A DNA stretch of 64,000 nucleotides from Vulcanimicrobiota bacterium (GTDB lineage: Bacteria; Vulcanimicrobiota; Vulcanimicrobiia; Vulcanimicrobiales; Vulcanimicrobiaceae). The first letter of the stretch is position 1. Every line of letters begins with the position of its first letter. The stretch is from NCBI GenBank assembly GCA_027307235.1, contig DAHUXH010000003.1, positions 24,403 through 88,402 on the forward strand, given 5' to 3'. Below the pieces are notes generated by a model that saw only the letters and a program-made list of their open reading frames with translations, did no database searches and had not been told where the DNA came from. Of this stretch, positions 19,175 through 28,321 are shown piece by piece. The translations under genes were made by a program, and so were the position numbers.

Positions 19175-19854
19175 ACGCGATTATCCAGAAGGATATTGGG
19201 ACTTGGATTCGAGACGGCATGTTCGGTCGGCTCGGAAAATATGAAGTCCTCGTCCTTATTGGTGTCGGTTCCTTGGAACCCTTGCTCATGCACACCGGAC
19301 GGTTGGTCCCGATTATGGCGCTTGCGTTTGGGCTAATGGCATCAGTTGGTGCATTTGCCGACTCGTTTGCAGGCGAACGTGAACGAGGAACGCTTGAGGT
19401 ACTTTTCTTATCGCCTATTTCATCGCGCAACTTGCTAGTCGCTAAATGGGTGGCGGGAGTGGTATACTGCCTCGCCATCGGGACGGCGGTCGGTATTGGT
19501 GGATTTGCTGTCGCCGCTCTGGGTCAACTGAGACCGGCGAAAGGGACTTCATGGGAAATAGCTGCTTGTCTTGCACTATTCGCTGTGCCGATGATCGCCG
19601 CCATTCTCTGCGTCTTCTCTATTCTCGCCAAAGAGAGCCGCCAAGTGCTGCAATTTGCCATGTTCACATTACTAGGTTTGCTTATTCTTTCTAGTGCTTT
19701 TGAAGGTTTGCTCAGACCGATCTTTCTATACCTCGCTTCTACCAGCGTTCTTGTTGTTGGGGTAGGTGTCTGCGCCGCGTTCACGCTCATCACCATCGTT
19801 GCACTGTGGACTGCCTATGGATTACTCCGTAAGAACCGCGGATACTCGTGCTGA
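19171..19854 (+). CDS. ABC-2-type transporter permease
   Basis: 227 aa with about six hydrophobic segments, beginning near residue 45 after a charged cytoplasmic N-terminus (MNAIIQKDIGTWIRDG). The family signature FAGERERGTLEVLFLSPIS is typical of ABC-2 permeases and ABC-2-like bacteriocin export proteins. With the overlapping ATPase it forms a minimal export pair; no substrate gene is linked, so the substrate is unknown. AT content matches the ATPase gene, suggesting that the two arrived together. The C-terminus ends in LLRKNRGYSC. It is convergent with the PEP synthase gene, 16 bp away. Confidence 0.85.
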   Translation: MNAIIQKDIGTWIRDGMFGRLGKYEVLVLIGVGSLEPLLMHTGRLVPIMALAFGLMASVGAFADSFAGERERGTLEVLFLSPISSRNLLVAKWVAGVVYCLAIGTAVGIGGFAVAALGQLRPAKGTSWEIAACLALFAVPMIAAILCVFSILAKESRQVLQFAMFTLLGLLILSSAFEGLLRPIFLYLASTSVLVVGVGVCAAFTLITIVALWTAYGLLRKNRGYSC

Positions 19855-19870
19855 GCGGGTGCTTCGAAGG

Positions 19871-22285
19871 TCATCCGAACGAAGTGTCTGTTCCCAGTTG
19901 TGCGCGGGTCTTGAGGAGGCTGTCGGGGTTGAGGCTGATCGATTCGATGCCGAATGAAACGAGCGCGCGCGCCATCTCCGGGTAGTCCGAAGGCGCTTGT
20001 CCGCAGATGCCCACGTGGCGGCCGTTGCGCCGGGCACCCTCGACCGTTTGGCGCAGCATCTCCAAGACGCCCGGGTCGCGTTCGTCGAAATCGAAGGCCA
20101 CGATCTCCGAGTCGCGATCGACGCCCAAGACCAGTTGCGCGAGATCGTTCGAGCCGATGGAGAACCCGTCAAAGAGCTTGGCAAACGCGTCGATCTGGAT
20201 GACGTTGTTCGGAATCTCACACATCACGTAGATTTGTAGGCCGTTTCGTCCGCGTTGCAGTCCGAAGCGCGCCATCGTTTCAAGCACGCGCTCAGCTTCC
20301 GGAACACGGCGGCAAAACGGAATCATCAGCACGATGTTGGTGAATCCCATATCGTCGCGTGCGCGCTTCATCGCCGCACACTCCAACTCGAATCCGTCGA
20401 CGTAGGCGGCGTGCGCGTAGCGCGATGCGCCGCGAAAGCCGAGCATGGGATTGGCCTCGACCGGCTCGAATGCCGTGCCGCCGAGCAATCCCGCATACTC
20501 GTTGGTCTTGAAATCCGACAGGCGCACGATCACCGGCTTGGGGTGGAACGCGGCCGCGATCGTAGCGATGCCTTCCGAGAGCTTGCGAATGAAATACTCG
20601 CGCGGGCTCGCGTAGCCGGCGGTCACCGCGGCGATGCCGGCGCGCACCGCTTCGGATACGCGTTCCGGGTGGGCGATCGCCATCGGATGCACCGTGATGT
20701 CGTCGGAGATGATGAACTCCATGCGGGCTAGTCCGACGCCGTCATTGGGGAGCGCACGCGTCTTGAAGGCCGCTTCCGGCGTGCCGATGGTGAGCATGAG
20801 TTTGACGGGCGGCGCCGGCAATGCACCGACGTCCACGCGTTCCGCGGCAAACGGCACGCGCCCTGGATAGACGAAGCCCGTGTCGCCTTGCGCGCACGAG
20901 ACGGTGATCTCGCCCGCCGCAGCTAATCGTGAGGTCGCGTCGTGCGCTCCGACGATCGCGGGAATGCCGAGTTCGCGCGCGACGATCGCGGCGTGGCAGG
21001 TGCGTCCGCCGCGGTCGGTCACGATCGCCGCCGCGATCTTCATGGCGGGTTCCCAATCGGGCGACGTCGTCGGAGCGACCAGCACGTCGCCCGGCCGCAC
21101 GGACGAAAGTTCGGCGACGCTGCTGACAACTCGCGCCGTTCCGCTTGCGATTCTTGTGCCGACGGAGCGGCCGCTCACGATGACCTGCGGCGGCGGTACG
21201 GTCAAGCGCTGTGTTTCGAAGACGGTGACTTCCGTCGGCTTCTGCGATGCGACCGTTTCGGGACGCGCTTGGATGACGTAAATGGCGCCGTCGGGGCCGT
21301 CCTTGGCCCACTCGATGTCCATGGGAACCGCGTGTCCGGCAAGCTCGCTGTAATGCTGCTCGATGGCGATGGCGTATCCTGCGATCGCGAGCGAGTCTTC
21401 GTCGCTGATGCATGCGCGGCGCTGCTCGTCGGGCGTGGTCGCAACGTTGAGGGTGCCGGTCGGCCCATACACCATCTTCACCGTTTTCGATCCAATGCGG
21501 CGCCGCAGCACGGCACGAAAGCCGTGTGCGTAGGTGGGTTTATGCACGAACAGTTCATCCGGATCGACGCTGCCCTGCACCACGTTTTCGCCGAGACCAT
21601 ACGAAGCATTGATGAAGACGACGTCACGGAAACCGCTCTCGGTATCGAGCGTGAACGCGACCCCGGCGCACGCGAGATCGGAGCGCACCATCTTCATGAC
21701 GCCGACCGAGAGCCCAATCTTGAAATGATCGAACCCCTTGTCGATGCGATAGTGGATGGCGCGCTCCATGAACAAGCTGGCGATGCAGCGGCTGTAGGCG
21801 CTCAGCAGCTCTTGCTCGCCGCGAACGTTGAGCATCGTTTCGTGCTGCCCGGCGAAGCTTGCGCTCGGCAAGTCCTCGGCGGTGGCGGAACTGCGAACCG
21901 CCACGGCGAGCGGCTCGTTGTATTCCGCTTGCAGCGCGTGATACGCCGCCACGATCTCGTTGCGCACGTCGATAGGTAGGGGCGCGCTTTGCACGATGTC
22001 GTGCGCGCGCTGCGCGCGCAGCGCGAAGTCACGCAGATCGTTGGTGTCGAGCCCGTCGAGTTGTGCGTGCAGGGCCTCCCACGCCCCGGCGCTCGCGAGC
22101 ACATGGCGATAGGCTTCCACCGTGACGGCAAAGCCGTCAAGCACCGGCACACCGTGCGGACGCAGCGCCTGGTACAACTCACCGAGCGACGCGTTCTTTC
22201 CACCGACCAGGCCGACGTCCGCGGCGCCGATCTGCGCGAAGGTGCGGACATAGCGAAGCTCTTTGGCGACTCCTGCGGTCTTCAT
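19871..22285 (-). CDS. ppsA: Phosphoenolpyruvate synthase
   Basis: 804 aa, the length of known PEP synthases. The ATP-grasp domain spans about 1-350 (LVGGKNASLGEL, RSSATAEDLPSASFAGQHET). The phosphohistidine is H431 in GGRTCHAAIVARELG. The C-terminal TIM-barrel PEP/pyruvate domain ends with GICGQAPSDYP. It converts pyruvate and ATP to PEP, AMP and Pi, the first step of gluconeogenesis from pyruvate or lactate, which fits the beta-oxidation genes in the window. ATG 22285 is taken because the family homology starts there; the longer open frame is shadow. Monocistronic by context. Confidence 0.93.
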   Translation of the reverse strand: MKTAGVAKELRYVRTFAQIGAADVGLVGGKNASLGELYQALRPHGVPVLDGFAVTVEAYRHVLASAGAWEALHAQLDGLDTNDLRDFALRAQRAHDIVQSAPLPIDVRNEIVAAYHALQAEYNEPLAVAVRSSATAEDLPSASFAGQHETMLNVRGEQELLSAYSRCIASLFMERAIHYRIDKGFDHFKIGLSVGVMKMVRSDLACAGVAFTLDTESGFRDVVFINASYGLGENVVQGSVDPDELFVHKPTYAHGFRAVLRRRIGSKTVKMVYGPTGTLNVATTPDEQRRACISDEDSLAIAGYAIAIEQHYSELAGHAVPMDIEWAKDGPDGAIYVIQARPETVASQKPTEVTVFETQRLTVPPPQVIVSGRSVGTRIASGTARVVSSVAELSSVRPGDVLVAPTTSPDWEPAMKIAAAIVTDRGGRTCHAAIVARELGIPAIVGAHDATSRLAAAGEITVSCAQGDTGFVYPGRVPFAAERVDVGALPAPPVKLMLTIGTPEAAFKTRALPNDGVGLARMEFIISDDITVHPMAIAHPERVSEAVRAGIAAVTAGYASPREYFIRKLSEGIATIAAAFHPKPVIVRLSDFKTNEYAGLLGGTAFEPVEANPMLGFRGASRYAHAAYVDGFELECAAMKRARDDMGFTNIVLMIPFCRRVPEAERVLETMARFGLQRGRNGLQIYVMCEIPNNVIQIDAFAKLFDGFSIGSNDLAQLVLGVDRDSEIVAFDFDERDPGVLEMLRQTVEGARRNGRHVGICGQAPSDYPEMARALVSFGIESISLNPDSLLKTRAQLGTDTSFG

Positions 22286-22367
22286 GCCGCAAGTCTGCGC
22301 TTGTGATGTTACCGGGTGATGAGCGGTAATTCCCAGGATATTCAAACGGGCGCGCCATGCTAGAGCA

Positions 22368-22568
22368 ATGTTCACGCCCGAAAACGAGCCGTTGCCGGAG
22401 GAATTGGAGCGCTTGCTTACCGATGAGGAGCGCGATACGCTAGCGCGCGAGAGCGTCCCCGACGAGGTGCGCGCCGACATCTTTGAACGCTTGGAAAGCC
22501 GCATTATCGCCGCGCGCGAGCGGATTCAAGCCGAAGACAAATCCGACGCCGACACGCCTGAGATCTAG
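22368..22568 (+). CDS. Small acidic protein of unknown function
   Basis: 66 aa, highly charged, with many Glu, Asp and Arg residues and no hydrophobic stretch or motif; it would form one or two helices. It diverges from ppsA, starting 82 bp from its ATG, and overlaps the esterase stop by 4 bp convergently. The GAGCA before the ATG is a weak ribosome site. I include it because the codon pattern is typical of this region and the frame is clean; it could also be spurious. Confidence 0.5.
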   Translation: MFTPENEPLPEELERLLTDEERDTLARESVPDEVRADIFERLESRIIAARERIQAEDKSDADTPEI

Positions 22569-23890
22569 ATTCCCGACGGGTAGGTTTCGGGGACCTCGCC
22601 TGCTTCCCAAATAGGCGTACGTTCGAGGGGTTCCACTGCGCGTGTCACGTCGTAGTGAAAGACCGCGTCGAACTGCGCGATGATGTTCGCGCGGAAATAG
22701 TGACTGATCAACTCGGTCTCAGGCTTGTAGACAACGCCGATCGCACGCTCGAGCATCGATTCGGGTAATCCCGGCAGATACGGGCGGTGGGGACGTAACG
22801 GGAGGTAGAAGCGCGGCACGCCGATATCATGGAAGAGGCCTTCGTAACTGTCCGGACGCGCGTCGCGCACGCGTTTGCGCTCTTCGGGGCGATGCCACTC
22901 GGGTGCTGCCGTGACCGTGCCGCTGTAGGTCGTGAACCCGACGAGCACGGCGTCGTTCCCCTGTCGTTCGCGCATGAGGTGACCGACATTGGTCTCCCCG
23001 CGCCGCCCCATCGATGTGGCTCCGGCATCACCGACGTGCGAGTTGTGCGCCCACACCACCAGCTTGCAACTGCCGGTGCGCCGCGCGAGATGTTCCGTCA
23101 AGCGTTCGAGGGTGTCGACCATGTGCGTGTCGCGAAGATTCCACGAAGAGACGTCTTCGTCGAGCATGGTGCGGTAATAGTTTTCCGCTCCCGCCACGAC
23201 GCGGGCGTTTTGCTCGGTGTAGAAATACTCATCGTCCGTGGCGCGTCCGTCTTGCTTTGCATACGTCGCCGCGCGGCGTTGAATGTCGAGCAGTTGCGCC
23301 AGCACGTCGTCCCGGCACGACGGCATTCCGCGAAACAAGGCGTAGGCATAGTTCTCGGTGCGATGCTCGTAGGGCGAGAGGCACTCATACCGTTGGCGCG
23401 CGAGCTTGGCGGCACGCGGGTCGACGCGATCCAAGTACGTGATGACGGCATCGATGGAGGCGTACATGCTATACAGATCGAGGCCGTAGAAACCGGCTTT
23501 CGGCGCGCCGGGCGCACGCGCATCGTTGTGCTCGCGCAGCCAAGCGATAAAGTCCAGCACCTCGGCGTTGCGCCACATCCACGTCGGAAAGCGCGTGAAA
23601 CCCGCCAGCGACTCGACGGCCTCGACGTCATCGCCGGCGCCGCGCACGAAGCGGTTGACGCGATATGCGTCGGGCCAGTCGCCTTCGACGCATACGCCGG
23701 CGAAGCCGCGCTCGGCAATCAGCCGCTTGGTAATCTGCGCGCGCACGCGATAAAACTCGTGCGTTCCGTGTGTCGCTTCACCAAGCAACACGAACGGCGC
23801 ATCACCGGCCAACGCCAGCAATCCGTCGAAATCGCGGTCGCTTCCGTCCAGCGGATGAAGAAACTGGTGCACCGAGTGCTTGGTATGCAT
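22565..23890 (-). CDS. Erythromycin esterase-like (Ere) family protein
   Basis: 441 aa. The N-terminal part has the family signature LLGEATHGTHEFYRVR (about 34-49) and the GVCVEGDWPDAY segment that carries an acidic residue; WAHNSHVGDAG (about 288-298) gives the metal/His cluster of the Ere fold. The family includes EreA/EreB macrolide esterases, but most chromosomal members have unknown substrates, so resistance should not be assumed. No signal peptide, so cytoplasmic. Divergent from the exporter operon; a 9-bp inverted repeat lies 19 bp upstream of the start. Four bases overlap the small gene at its 3' end. Confidence 0.85.
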   Translation of the reverse strand: MHTKHSVHQFLHPLDGSDRDFDGLLALAGDAPFVLLGEATHGTHEFYRVRAQITKRLIAERGFAGVCVEGDWPDAYRVNRFVRGAGDDVEAVESLAGFTRFPTWMWRNAEVLDFIAWLREHNDARAPGAPKAGFYGLDLYSMYASIDAVITYLDRVDPRAAKLARQRYECLSPYEHRTENYAYALFRGMPSCRDDVLAQLLDIQRRAATYAKQDGRATDDEYFYTEQNARVVAGAENYYRTMLDEDVSSWNLRDTHMVDTLERLTEHLARRTGSCKLVVWAHNSHVGDAGATSMGRRGETNVGHLMRERQGNDAVLVGFTTYSGTVTAAPEWHRPEERKRVRDARPDSYEGLFHDIGVPRFYLPLRPHRPYLPGLPESMLERAIGVVYKPETELISHYFRANIIAQFDAVFHYDVTRAVEPLERTPIWEAGEVPETYPSGI

Positions 23891-23908
23891 GCTGCCTCAC
23901 CATCATCC

Positions 23909-23935
23909 TCGCACGATGGCGTGAGGATCGTGCGA
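23909..23935. promoter_or_regulatory. Perfect 9-bp inverted repeat between the esterase and exporter genes
   Basis: TCGCACGAT (23909-23917) and ATCGTGCGA (23927-23935) form a perfect dyad with a 9-base centre. It sits 19 bp upstream of the esterase start and about 120 bp upstream of the HlyD-like gene, in the shared divergent promoter region. The shape fits a dimeric repressor operator. No regulator gene is adjacent. A DNA hairpin or mRNA attenuator is the alternative. Confidence 0.45.
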
Positions 23936-24056
23936 ATGCAGTCGTCTAGAATTGTGAAGGAGCCGGGAAGGGCATGCCGCCGCAGGCCTGGGGGTTCTTC
24001 GTCGTCGTTTCCCACGCATCGGGTACCGTCACTCGCATGCGGAGGCTGCACGTCAC

Positions 24057-25259
24057 ATGAACCGGCGGGCGTCGATCGCAGCGATCGCGTCGGTCGCTGT
24101 GCTTGCCTTGCTCGCGCTGGTATTTCTTCGTCCGCACCCTTCGACGGCGATCGAAGCGTCTGGTGTGATCGAAGCAACGCAGAGCGATGTCGCTCCCAAG
24201 ACCCAAGGGCGTCTCCTTCGCCTGCCGGTGCGCGACGGCGATCGAGTGCGGCGCGGCGCGGTTGTGGCAGTGCTGGAGCAGGTGAATCCGTCGCTCACGT
24301 TCGATCAGGCGCGCGCGAACGTCGCTGCCGCGCTCGCGCAAGTCGATGCCGCGCAGGCTGCCTATGATTTGCAGCACCTCACGTATCGAGCGCAACTCGA
24401 TCAGGCGGGTGCCGGCGTGTCGATGGCGGGGGCGAATCTCGGAGCCGCGCAAGAAAACCTCGCCATCGAGATGCAAGCGGCGTCGCTGCGCGTGGAGCAG
24501 GCGCAGGCGCAGCTTGTTGCGGCGCGTTCCGCGTACGACCGCGCGACGATCGAACTCTCGCGCGACCGCGCGTTGGTCACCACCGGCGACGAGCCACAAC
24601 GCGCGCTCGACGACGCGTCGGCACAATACCGAGCGGCGTCCGCTCAACTGAAGACGGCGATCGCCGCCGTGGCGCTTGCGCAAGCCGATCGCCGCAACGT
24701 CCAGATTCGGGAGCTGGGCGTGCGCGCGTCGCATTCGCAACAACGTGAGGCGCTTGCGGCGCTCGACACCGCCCAGGCACAAGCGCAGTTCGTGGCTCAG
24801 CGACGCGCGCAACTGTTGGCGGCGCAGGCGCAACTCGCGCAGGCACGCGCGGCCGCCGGCTTGGCGCGAGATCAGCTTCACGAAACGCGCGTCACGGCTC
24901 CCTTCGACGGGTACGTCGTCTCACACAACTTCGAGGTCGGGGACTTGATCTCGGCCGGTTCACCCGTGATGACGATCGCCGATCTCGTTCACCCCTATCT
25001 CAACGTGTATGTCAGCGAAACCGATCTGCCGCGGGTGAAGACGGGCATGCGCGCCGATGTGACGATCGACGGGATGCCCGGGCAGACATTCACCGGCACC
25101 GTGACAGAGATCGCCGGCACGGCGGAGTTCACGCCCGAGAATGTGCAAACCAAGGAGCAGCGCACCGAGTACCTCGTCTTTCGCGTGAAAATCCAATTCA
25201 CCGATACGACCGGAACGCTCAAACCCGGCCTTCCCGCGGATGCGATCATCCGCGCATGA
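24057..25259 (+). CDS. HlyD/YbhG-type membrane fusion protein
   Basis: 400 aa. One N-terminal transmembrane helix (about 5-27) is followed by a biotinyl-lipoyl half-domain, a long alpha-helical hairpin rich in Ala/Gln repeats (about 80-260), the second lipoyl half (TAPFDGYVVSHNFEVGD) and a beta-barrel domain. It would bridge an inner-membrane ABC exporter to an outer-membrane channel. GGAGG is about 11 bp upstream of the ATG. It is the first gene of a four-gene operon with 4-bp overlaps (ATGA), and the order MFP-ATPase-ATPase-permease resembles E. coli ybhGFSR. No outer-membrane channel gene is linked. Confidence 0.88.
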   Translation: MNRRASIAAIASVAVLALLALVFLRPHPSTAIEASGVIEATQSDVAPKTQGRLLRLPVRDGDRVRRGAVVAVLEQVNPSLTFDQARANVAAALAQVDAAQAAYDLQHLTYRAQLDQAGAGVSMAGANLGAAQENLAIEMQAASLRVEQAQAQLVAARSAYDRATIELSRDRALVTTGDEPQRALDDASAQYRAASAQLKTAIAAVALAQADRRNVQIRELGVRASHSQQREALAALDTAQAQAQFVAQRRAQLLAAQAQLAQARAAAGLARDQLHETRVTAPFDGYVVSHNFEVGDLISAGSPVMTIADLVHPYLNVYVSETDLPRVKTGMRADVTIDGMPGQTFTGTVTEIAGTAEFTPENVQTKEQRTEYLVFRVKIQFTDTTGTLKPGLPADAIIRA

Positions 25260-26170
25260 CGCCGGCGATCGAACTCATCCACCTGTCGCGCAGCTTCGGA
25301 ACGAGCATGGCCGTAGACGACGTTTCGATCGAGGTTGCGCGCGGCGAAATATTCGCGCTGGTCGGACCTGACGGCGCCGGAAAAACCACGCTGATACGCT
25401 TGATCTGCGGCGCGCTTGAAGCAAGCAGCGGCAGTGCACGCGTCGACGGGGTCGACGTCGTTGCCGAACCGGCACGCGTGCAAGCGGCGATCGGATACAT
25501 GCCGCAGCGATTCAGCTTGTACCCCGATCTTTCGACGATCGAGAATCTGCGCTTCTACGGTGCCATCTTCGGCGTATCGAAGAGCGACTTCGTGCAACGC
25601 TCGGCGCGTCTGCTCGACGAGTTCGCGCTCGCGCCGTTTGTCGCGCGCCGCACCGAAGACCTCTCCGGCGGCATGAGGCAGAAACTTGCCCTCGCGTGCG
25701 CGTTGATTCATAGTCCTGCCACGATTCTGCTCGACGAGCCGACTGCCGGTGTTGACCCGGTCTCTCGTCGAGCCTTCTGGCGGATTCTCTACGGCATCAA
25801 TCACGAGGGAACGACGGTATTCGTGAGCACGCCCTACATGGATGAAGCCGAGCGCGCCGGTCGCGTCGCTTTCATTACCCGTGGATCGATCGTCAGTTGT
25901 GGAACGCCGGATGAACTGAAGAAGACGCTGGTTGGCGACGTGGTCGAGATCGTCTGCGACCGGCGTGCCGAGGCTCGACGAGCGCTGCGCGGCGAAGCAT
26001 TTGTACGCAGCGTCGAGGTGTTCGGAGATACGCTGCACGCGCTCGTTCCTTCGGCTGCCGAAGCGATTCCCGCGATTGAGCGGCATCTCGCGGCGGCGGG
26101 CATCGGCGCGACGCTGCGCGAGATTCCGCCATCGCTCGAAGACACGTTTGTCGCCCGGCTCGCGACATGA
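25256..26170 (+). CDS. ABC transporter ATP-binding protein
   Basis: 304 aa. Walker A is GPDGAGKTT, an Asp where most have Asn, the signature is LSGGMRQKLALACALI, and Walker B is ILLDEPTAGVD. A C-terminal tail of about 80 residues contains the CcmA-like domain. It overlaps both neighbours by 4 bp. It is probably the partner or paralogue of the next ATPase in a heterodimeric nucleotide-binding pair that energises the single permease at the end of the operon. Confidence 0.88.
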   Translation: MTPAIELIHLSRSFGTSMAVDDVSIEVARGEIFALVGPDGAGKTTLIRLICGALEASSGSARVDGVDVVAEPARVQAAIGYMPQRFSLYPDLSTIENLRFYGAIFGVSKSDFVQRSARLLDEFALAPFVARRTEDLSGGMRQKLALACALIHSPATILLDEPTAGVDPVSRRAFWRILYGINHEGTTVFVSTPYMDEAERAGRVAFITRGSIVSCGTPDELKKTLVGDVVEIVCDRRAEARRALRGEAFVRSVEVFGDTLHALVPSAAEAIPAIERHLAAAGIGATLREIPPSLEDTFVARLAT

Positions 26171-27093
26171 CCGGACGCACGACCGTTCTCGCGGAGGCAC
26201 TCACCCGGCGCTTCGGGAGCTTTGTCGCGGTGGATGCGGTGTCGTTTGAGATTCACGCAGGCGAGATTTGGGGATTCCTTGGCCCCAACGGTTCGGGGAA
26301 GTCCACCACGATTCGCATGTTGTGCGGCGTCCTGGAACCGTCGTCGGGGAGGGCGGAAGTGTTGGGATTCGATGTCGCGCGCGATCCGGAGTCGGTCAAG
26401 CTGCGGATCGGTTATATGTCGCAAGGGTCGAGCCTGTGGAACGATCTGACCGTCGACGAGCACTTGCGATTCTATGCGGGGTTGTTCGGGCTGTATGGTG
26501 CGCAAGAACGCGAGGCGGTCGACGAATGGGTGGGCCGTATCGGCCTTGGTGAACGCCGCTCGCAACTTGCCGGATCGCTTCCCGGCGGTTTTCGTAAGCG
26601 TCTTGCGCTCGCGTGCACACTGCTTCACCGGCCGCAGATGCTCTTCTTGGACGAGCCGACTGCCGGCGTTGACCCGCTCTCACGCCGCGAGTTCTGGGAT
26701 ATCATCGTACGTCTGGCCGACGAAGGCACGACCGTCATGGTGACCACGCACTATCTCGACGAGGCGGAGCACTGCACGCAGTTGGCGCTGCTCTACGGCG
26801 GGCGGATCATCGCGCGCGGGAGCCCGCAGATGCTCAAGCACGCGCCCAATGCCGGCGTGACCGTGGAGATCATCTCGCCCAAGAACGAAGAGATCCTGGA
26901 TGTCGTCGAGGATCTGCCGTTTGTTCGCAGCGCATCGTTGTACGGCACGTCGTTGCACGTCACCGTTGATCGTGACGAACAGATCGCCGGATTGATAACC
27001 GCTCTGAACGAACGCGGGTTCGGTATCGGCGATGTGCCGGTCATCACCCCAACATTGGAAGACGTCTTCGCGTCATCGGTAAAGACATTGTGA
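26167..27093 (+). CDS. ABC transporter ATP-binding protein (paralogue)
   Basis: 308 aa, similar in layout to the ATPase just upstream: Walker A GPNGSGKST, Walker B FLDEPTAGVD, followed by a C-terminal tail. The signature is LPGGFRKRLALACTLL, a Pro in place of the usual Ser. The two ATPases share the same domain plan and are translated from overlapping ORFs, so gene duplication within the operon is the simplest origin. Overlap with the permease is 4 bp. Confidence 0.88.
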   Translation: MTGRTTVLAEALTRRFGSFVAVDAVSFEIHAGEIWGFLGPNGSGKSTTIRMLCGVLEPSSGRAEVLGFDVARDPESVKLRIGYMSQGSSLWNDLTVDEHLRFYAGLFGLYGAQEREAVDEWVGRIGLGERRSQLAGSLPGGFRKRLALACTLLHRPQMLFLDEPTAGVDPLSRREFWDIIVRLADEGTTVMVTTHYLDEAEHCTQLALLYGGRIIARGSPQMLKHAPNAGVTVEIISPKNEEILDVVEDLPFVRSASLYGTSLHVTVDRDEQIAGLITALNERGFGIGDVPVITPTLEDVFASSVKTL

Positions 27094-28217
27094 ACTGGCG
27101 ACGCGTCTGGACGATTGCCGCCAAGGAGTACACGCAATTCATGCGTGACCGGCGCACCGTTTTGACGACGATGCTGCTCCCGCTGATTCAAGTCGTGCTC
27201 TACGGCTATCTGTCGAGCGACATTCGGCACGAGCCGACGATCGTCTGGGACCTATCGCGCACGACGGAGAGCCGACGGCTCTTGCAAGCTCTTTCAAACT
27301 CGCAGTATTTCTCGATGACGGCGGAAGCGCGCAGCATGCGGGACGTCGTGCGCCACATCGACGCGGGTCAAACGCTGGCCGGCATCGTGATCCCGCCGAA
27401 CTACGCGCAATTGCTTCGCGAGGGGAAATCGCCGGAAGTGCTGGTGGCGGTGGATGCCTCCGATGCGACCGCGGCGCGAACCGCTCTTTCGGTTGCGCAA
27501 GCGGTCGGGAGCAGTCTGACGCGTCACATGCAAATCAAAGCCGTGCGGGTGCTGGGCGTCGTCCCTTCGCAGACCGGCGTCGATGTGCGCGCGCGAGCAT
27601 GGTACAATCCCGGCTTGCGTCAGGTCGTGTTCATCGTGCCGGGTGTGCTGGCGCTGATCATGCAGTTCACCATGACCTTCCTCAGCATGAGCACGATCGT
27701 TCGCGAGCGCGAGCTCGGCACGCTGGAACAGCTCATCGTGAGCCCCATTCAGTCGGGCGAACTGATGCTCGGCAAGATGATTCCGCTGATGACCGTCGGA
27801 TTCGTCAATCTGACGACGATCTTGCTGCTCGCGGTCTTCTGGTTCGGCGTGCCGGTCGCGGGCAATGTCTTCATGCTGTACTTCGCGGTGTTCGTCTTTT
27901 TCTTCACGACCTTGGGCCTCGGCACGTTCGTCTCCACCATCGCGAAGACGTACATTCAAGCCATTCAGATGATCCAGTTTTTTCTTCTGCCGAGCATCCT
28001 GCTCTCCGGATTCATCTTCCCTGTGGCGGCGATGCCGAAAATTTTGCAGTGGTTCTCGTACTTCGTGCCGCTCACGTATTTTCTGACGATCGTGCGTGGC
28101 ATCATCATCAAGGGCGTCGGAATCGAGTATCTCTGGCCGCAGCTTGCCTTGTTGATGCTCTTCGGCTTCATGGTCTTCACCACGGCCGTACTCCGCTTCC
28201 GCAAGCGCATTGACTAG
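27090..28217 (+). CDS. ABC-2-type exporter permease (YbhR/YhhJ-like)
   Basis: 375 aa. One N-terminal transmembrane helix (about 24-45), a large periplasmic domain (about 46-175), and five C-terminal helices. The sequence VRERELGTLEQLIVSPI (about 210-226) is the ABC-2 signature. This is the only permease of the operon, so it must act as a homodimer; in the ybhGFSR system there are two permeases. The substrate is unknown; similar exporters handle drugs, cations or lipids. Confidence 0.88.
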   Translation: MNWRRVWTIAAKEYTQFMRDRRTVLTTMLLPLIQVVLYGYLSSDIRHEPTIVWDLSRTTESRRLLQALSNSQYFSMTAEARSMRDVVRHIDAGQTLAGIVIPPNYAQLLREGKSPEVLVAVDASDATAARTALSVAQAVGSSLTRHMQIKAVRVLGVVPSQTGVDVRARAWYNPGLRQVVFIVPGVLALIMQFTMTFLSMSTIVRERELGTLEQLIVSPIQSGELMLGKMIPLMTVGFVNLTTILLLAVFWFGVPVAGNVFMLYFAVFVFFFTTLGLGTFVSTIAKTYIQAIQMIQFFLLPSILLSGFIFPVAAMPKILQWFSYFVPLTYFLTIVRGIIIKGVGIEYLWPQLALLMLFGFMVFTTAVLRFRKRID

Positions 28218-28250
28218 GTAAGGCCGGGAGCGGGACGGAGAAGGGTGGGC

Positions 28251-28294
28251 TTGACAGGCTCGCCCCGAGCGAGTTAGCATGACAAACAAGTTTG
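28251..28294 (+). promoter_or_regulatory. Sigma-70-like promoter with an operator at the start of the membrane/TonB operon
   Basis: TTGACA (28251-28256) is a perfect -35, TAGCAT (28275-28280) a fair -10, with 18 bp between them. Right after the -10 the dyad CAAAC-N2-GTTTG (28283-28294) covers the expected start of transcription, and another CAAAC follows at 28300. The regulator at 28935 is the likely ligand. The stop codon of the exporter operon is 34 bp upstream. Confidence 0.6.
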
Positions 28295-28321
28295 CAACGC
28301 AAACGAACACGAGAGGTGCCT

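Noticed and set aside
22565..23890. Calling the Ere-like gene a macrolide resistance gene
   Set aside because: The family is broad and most chromosomal members have other or unknown substrates.
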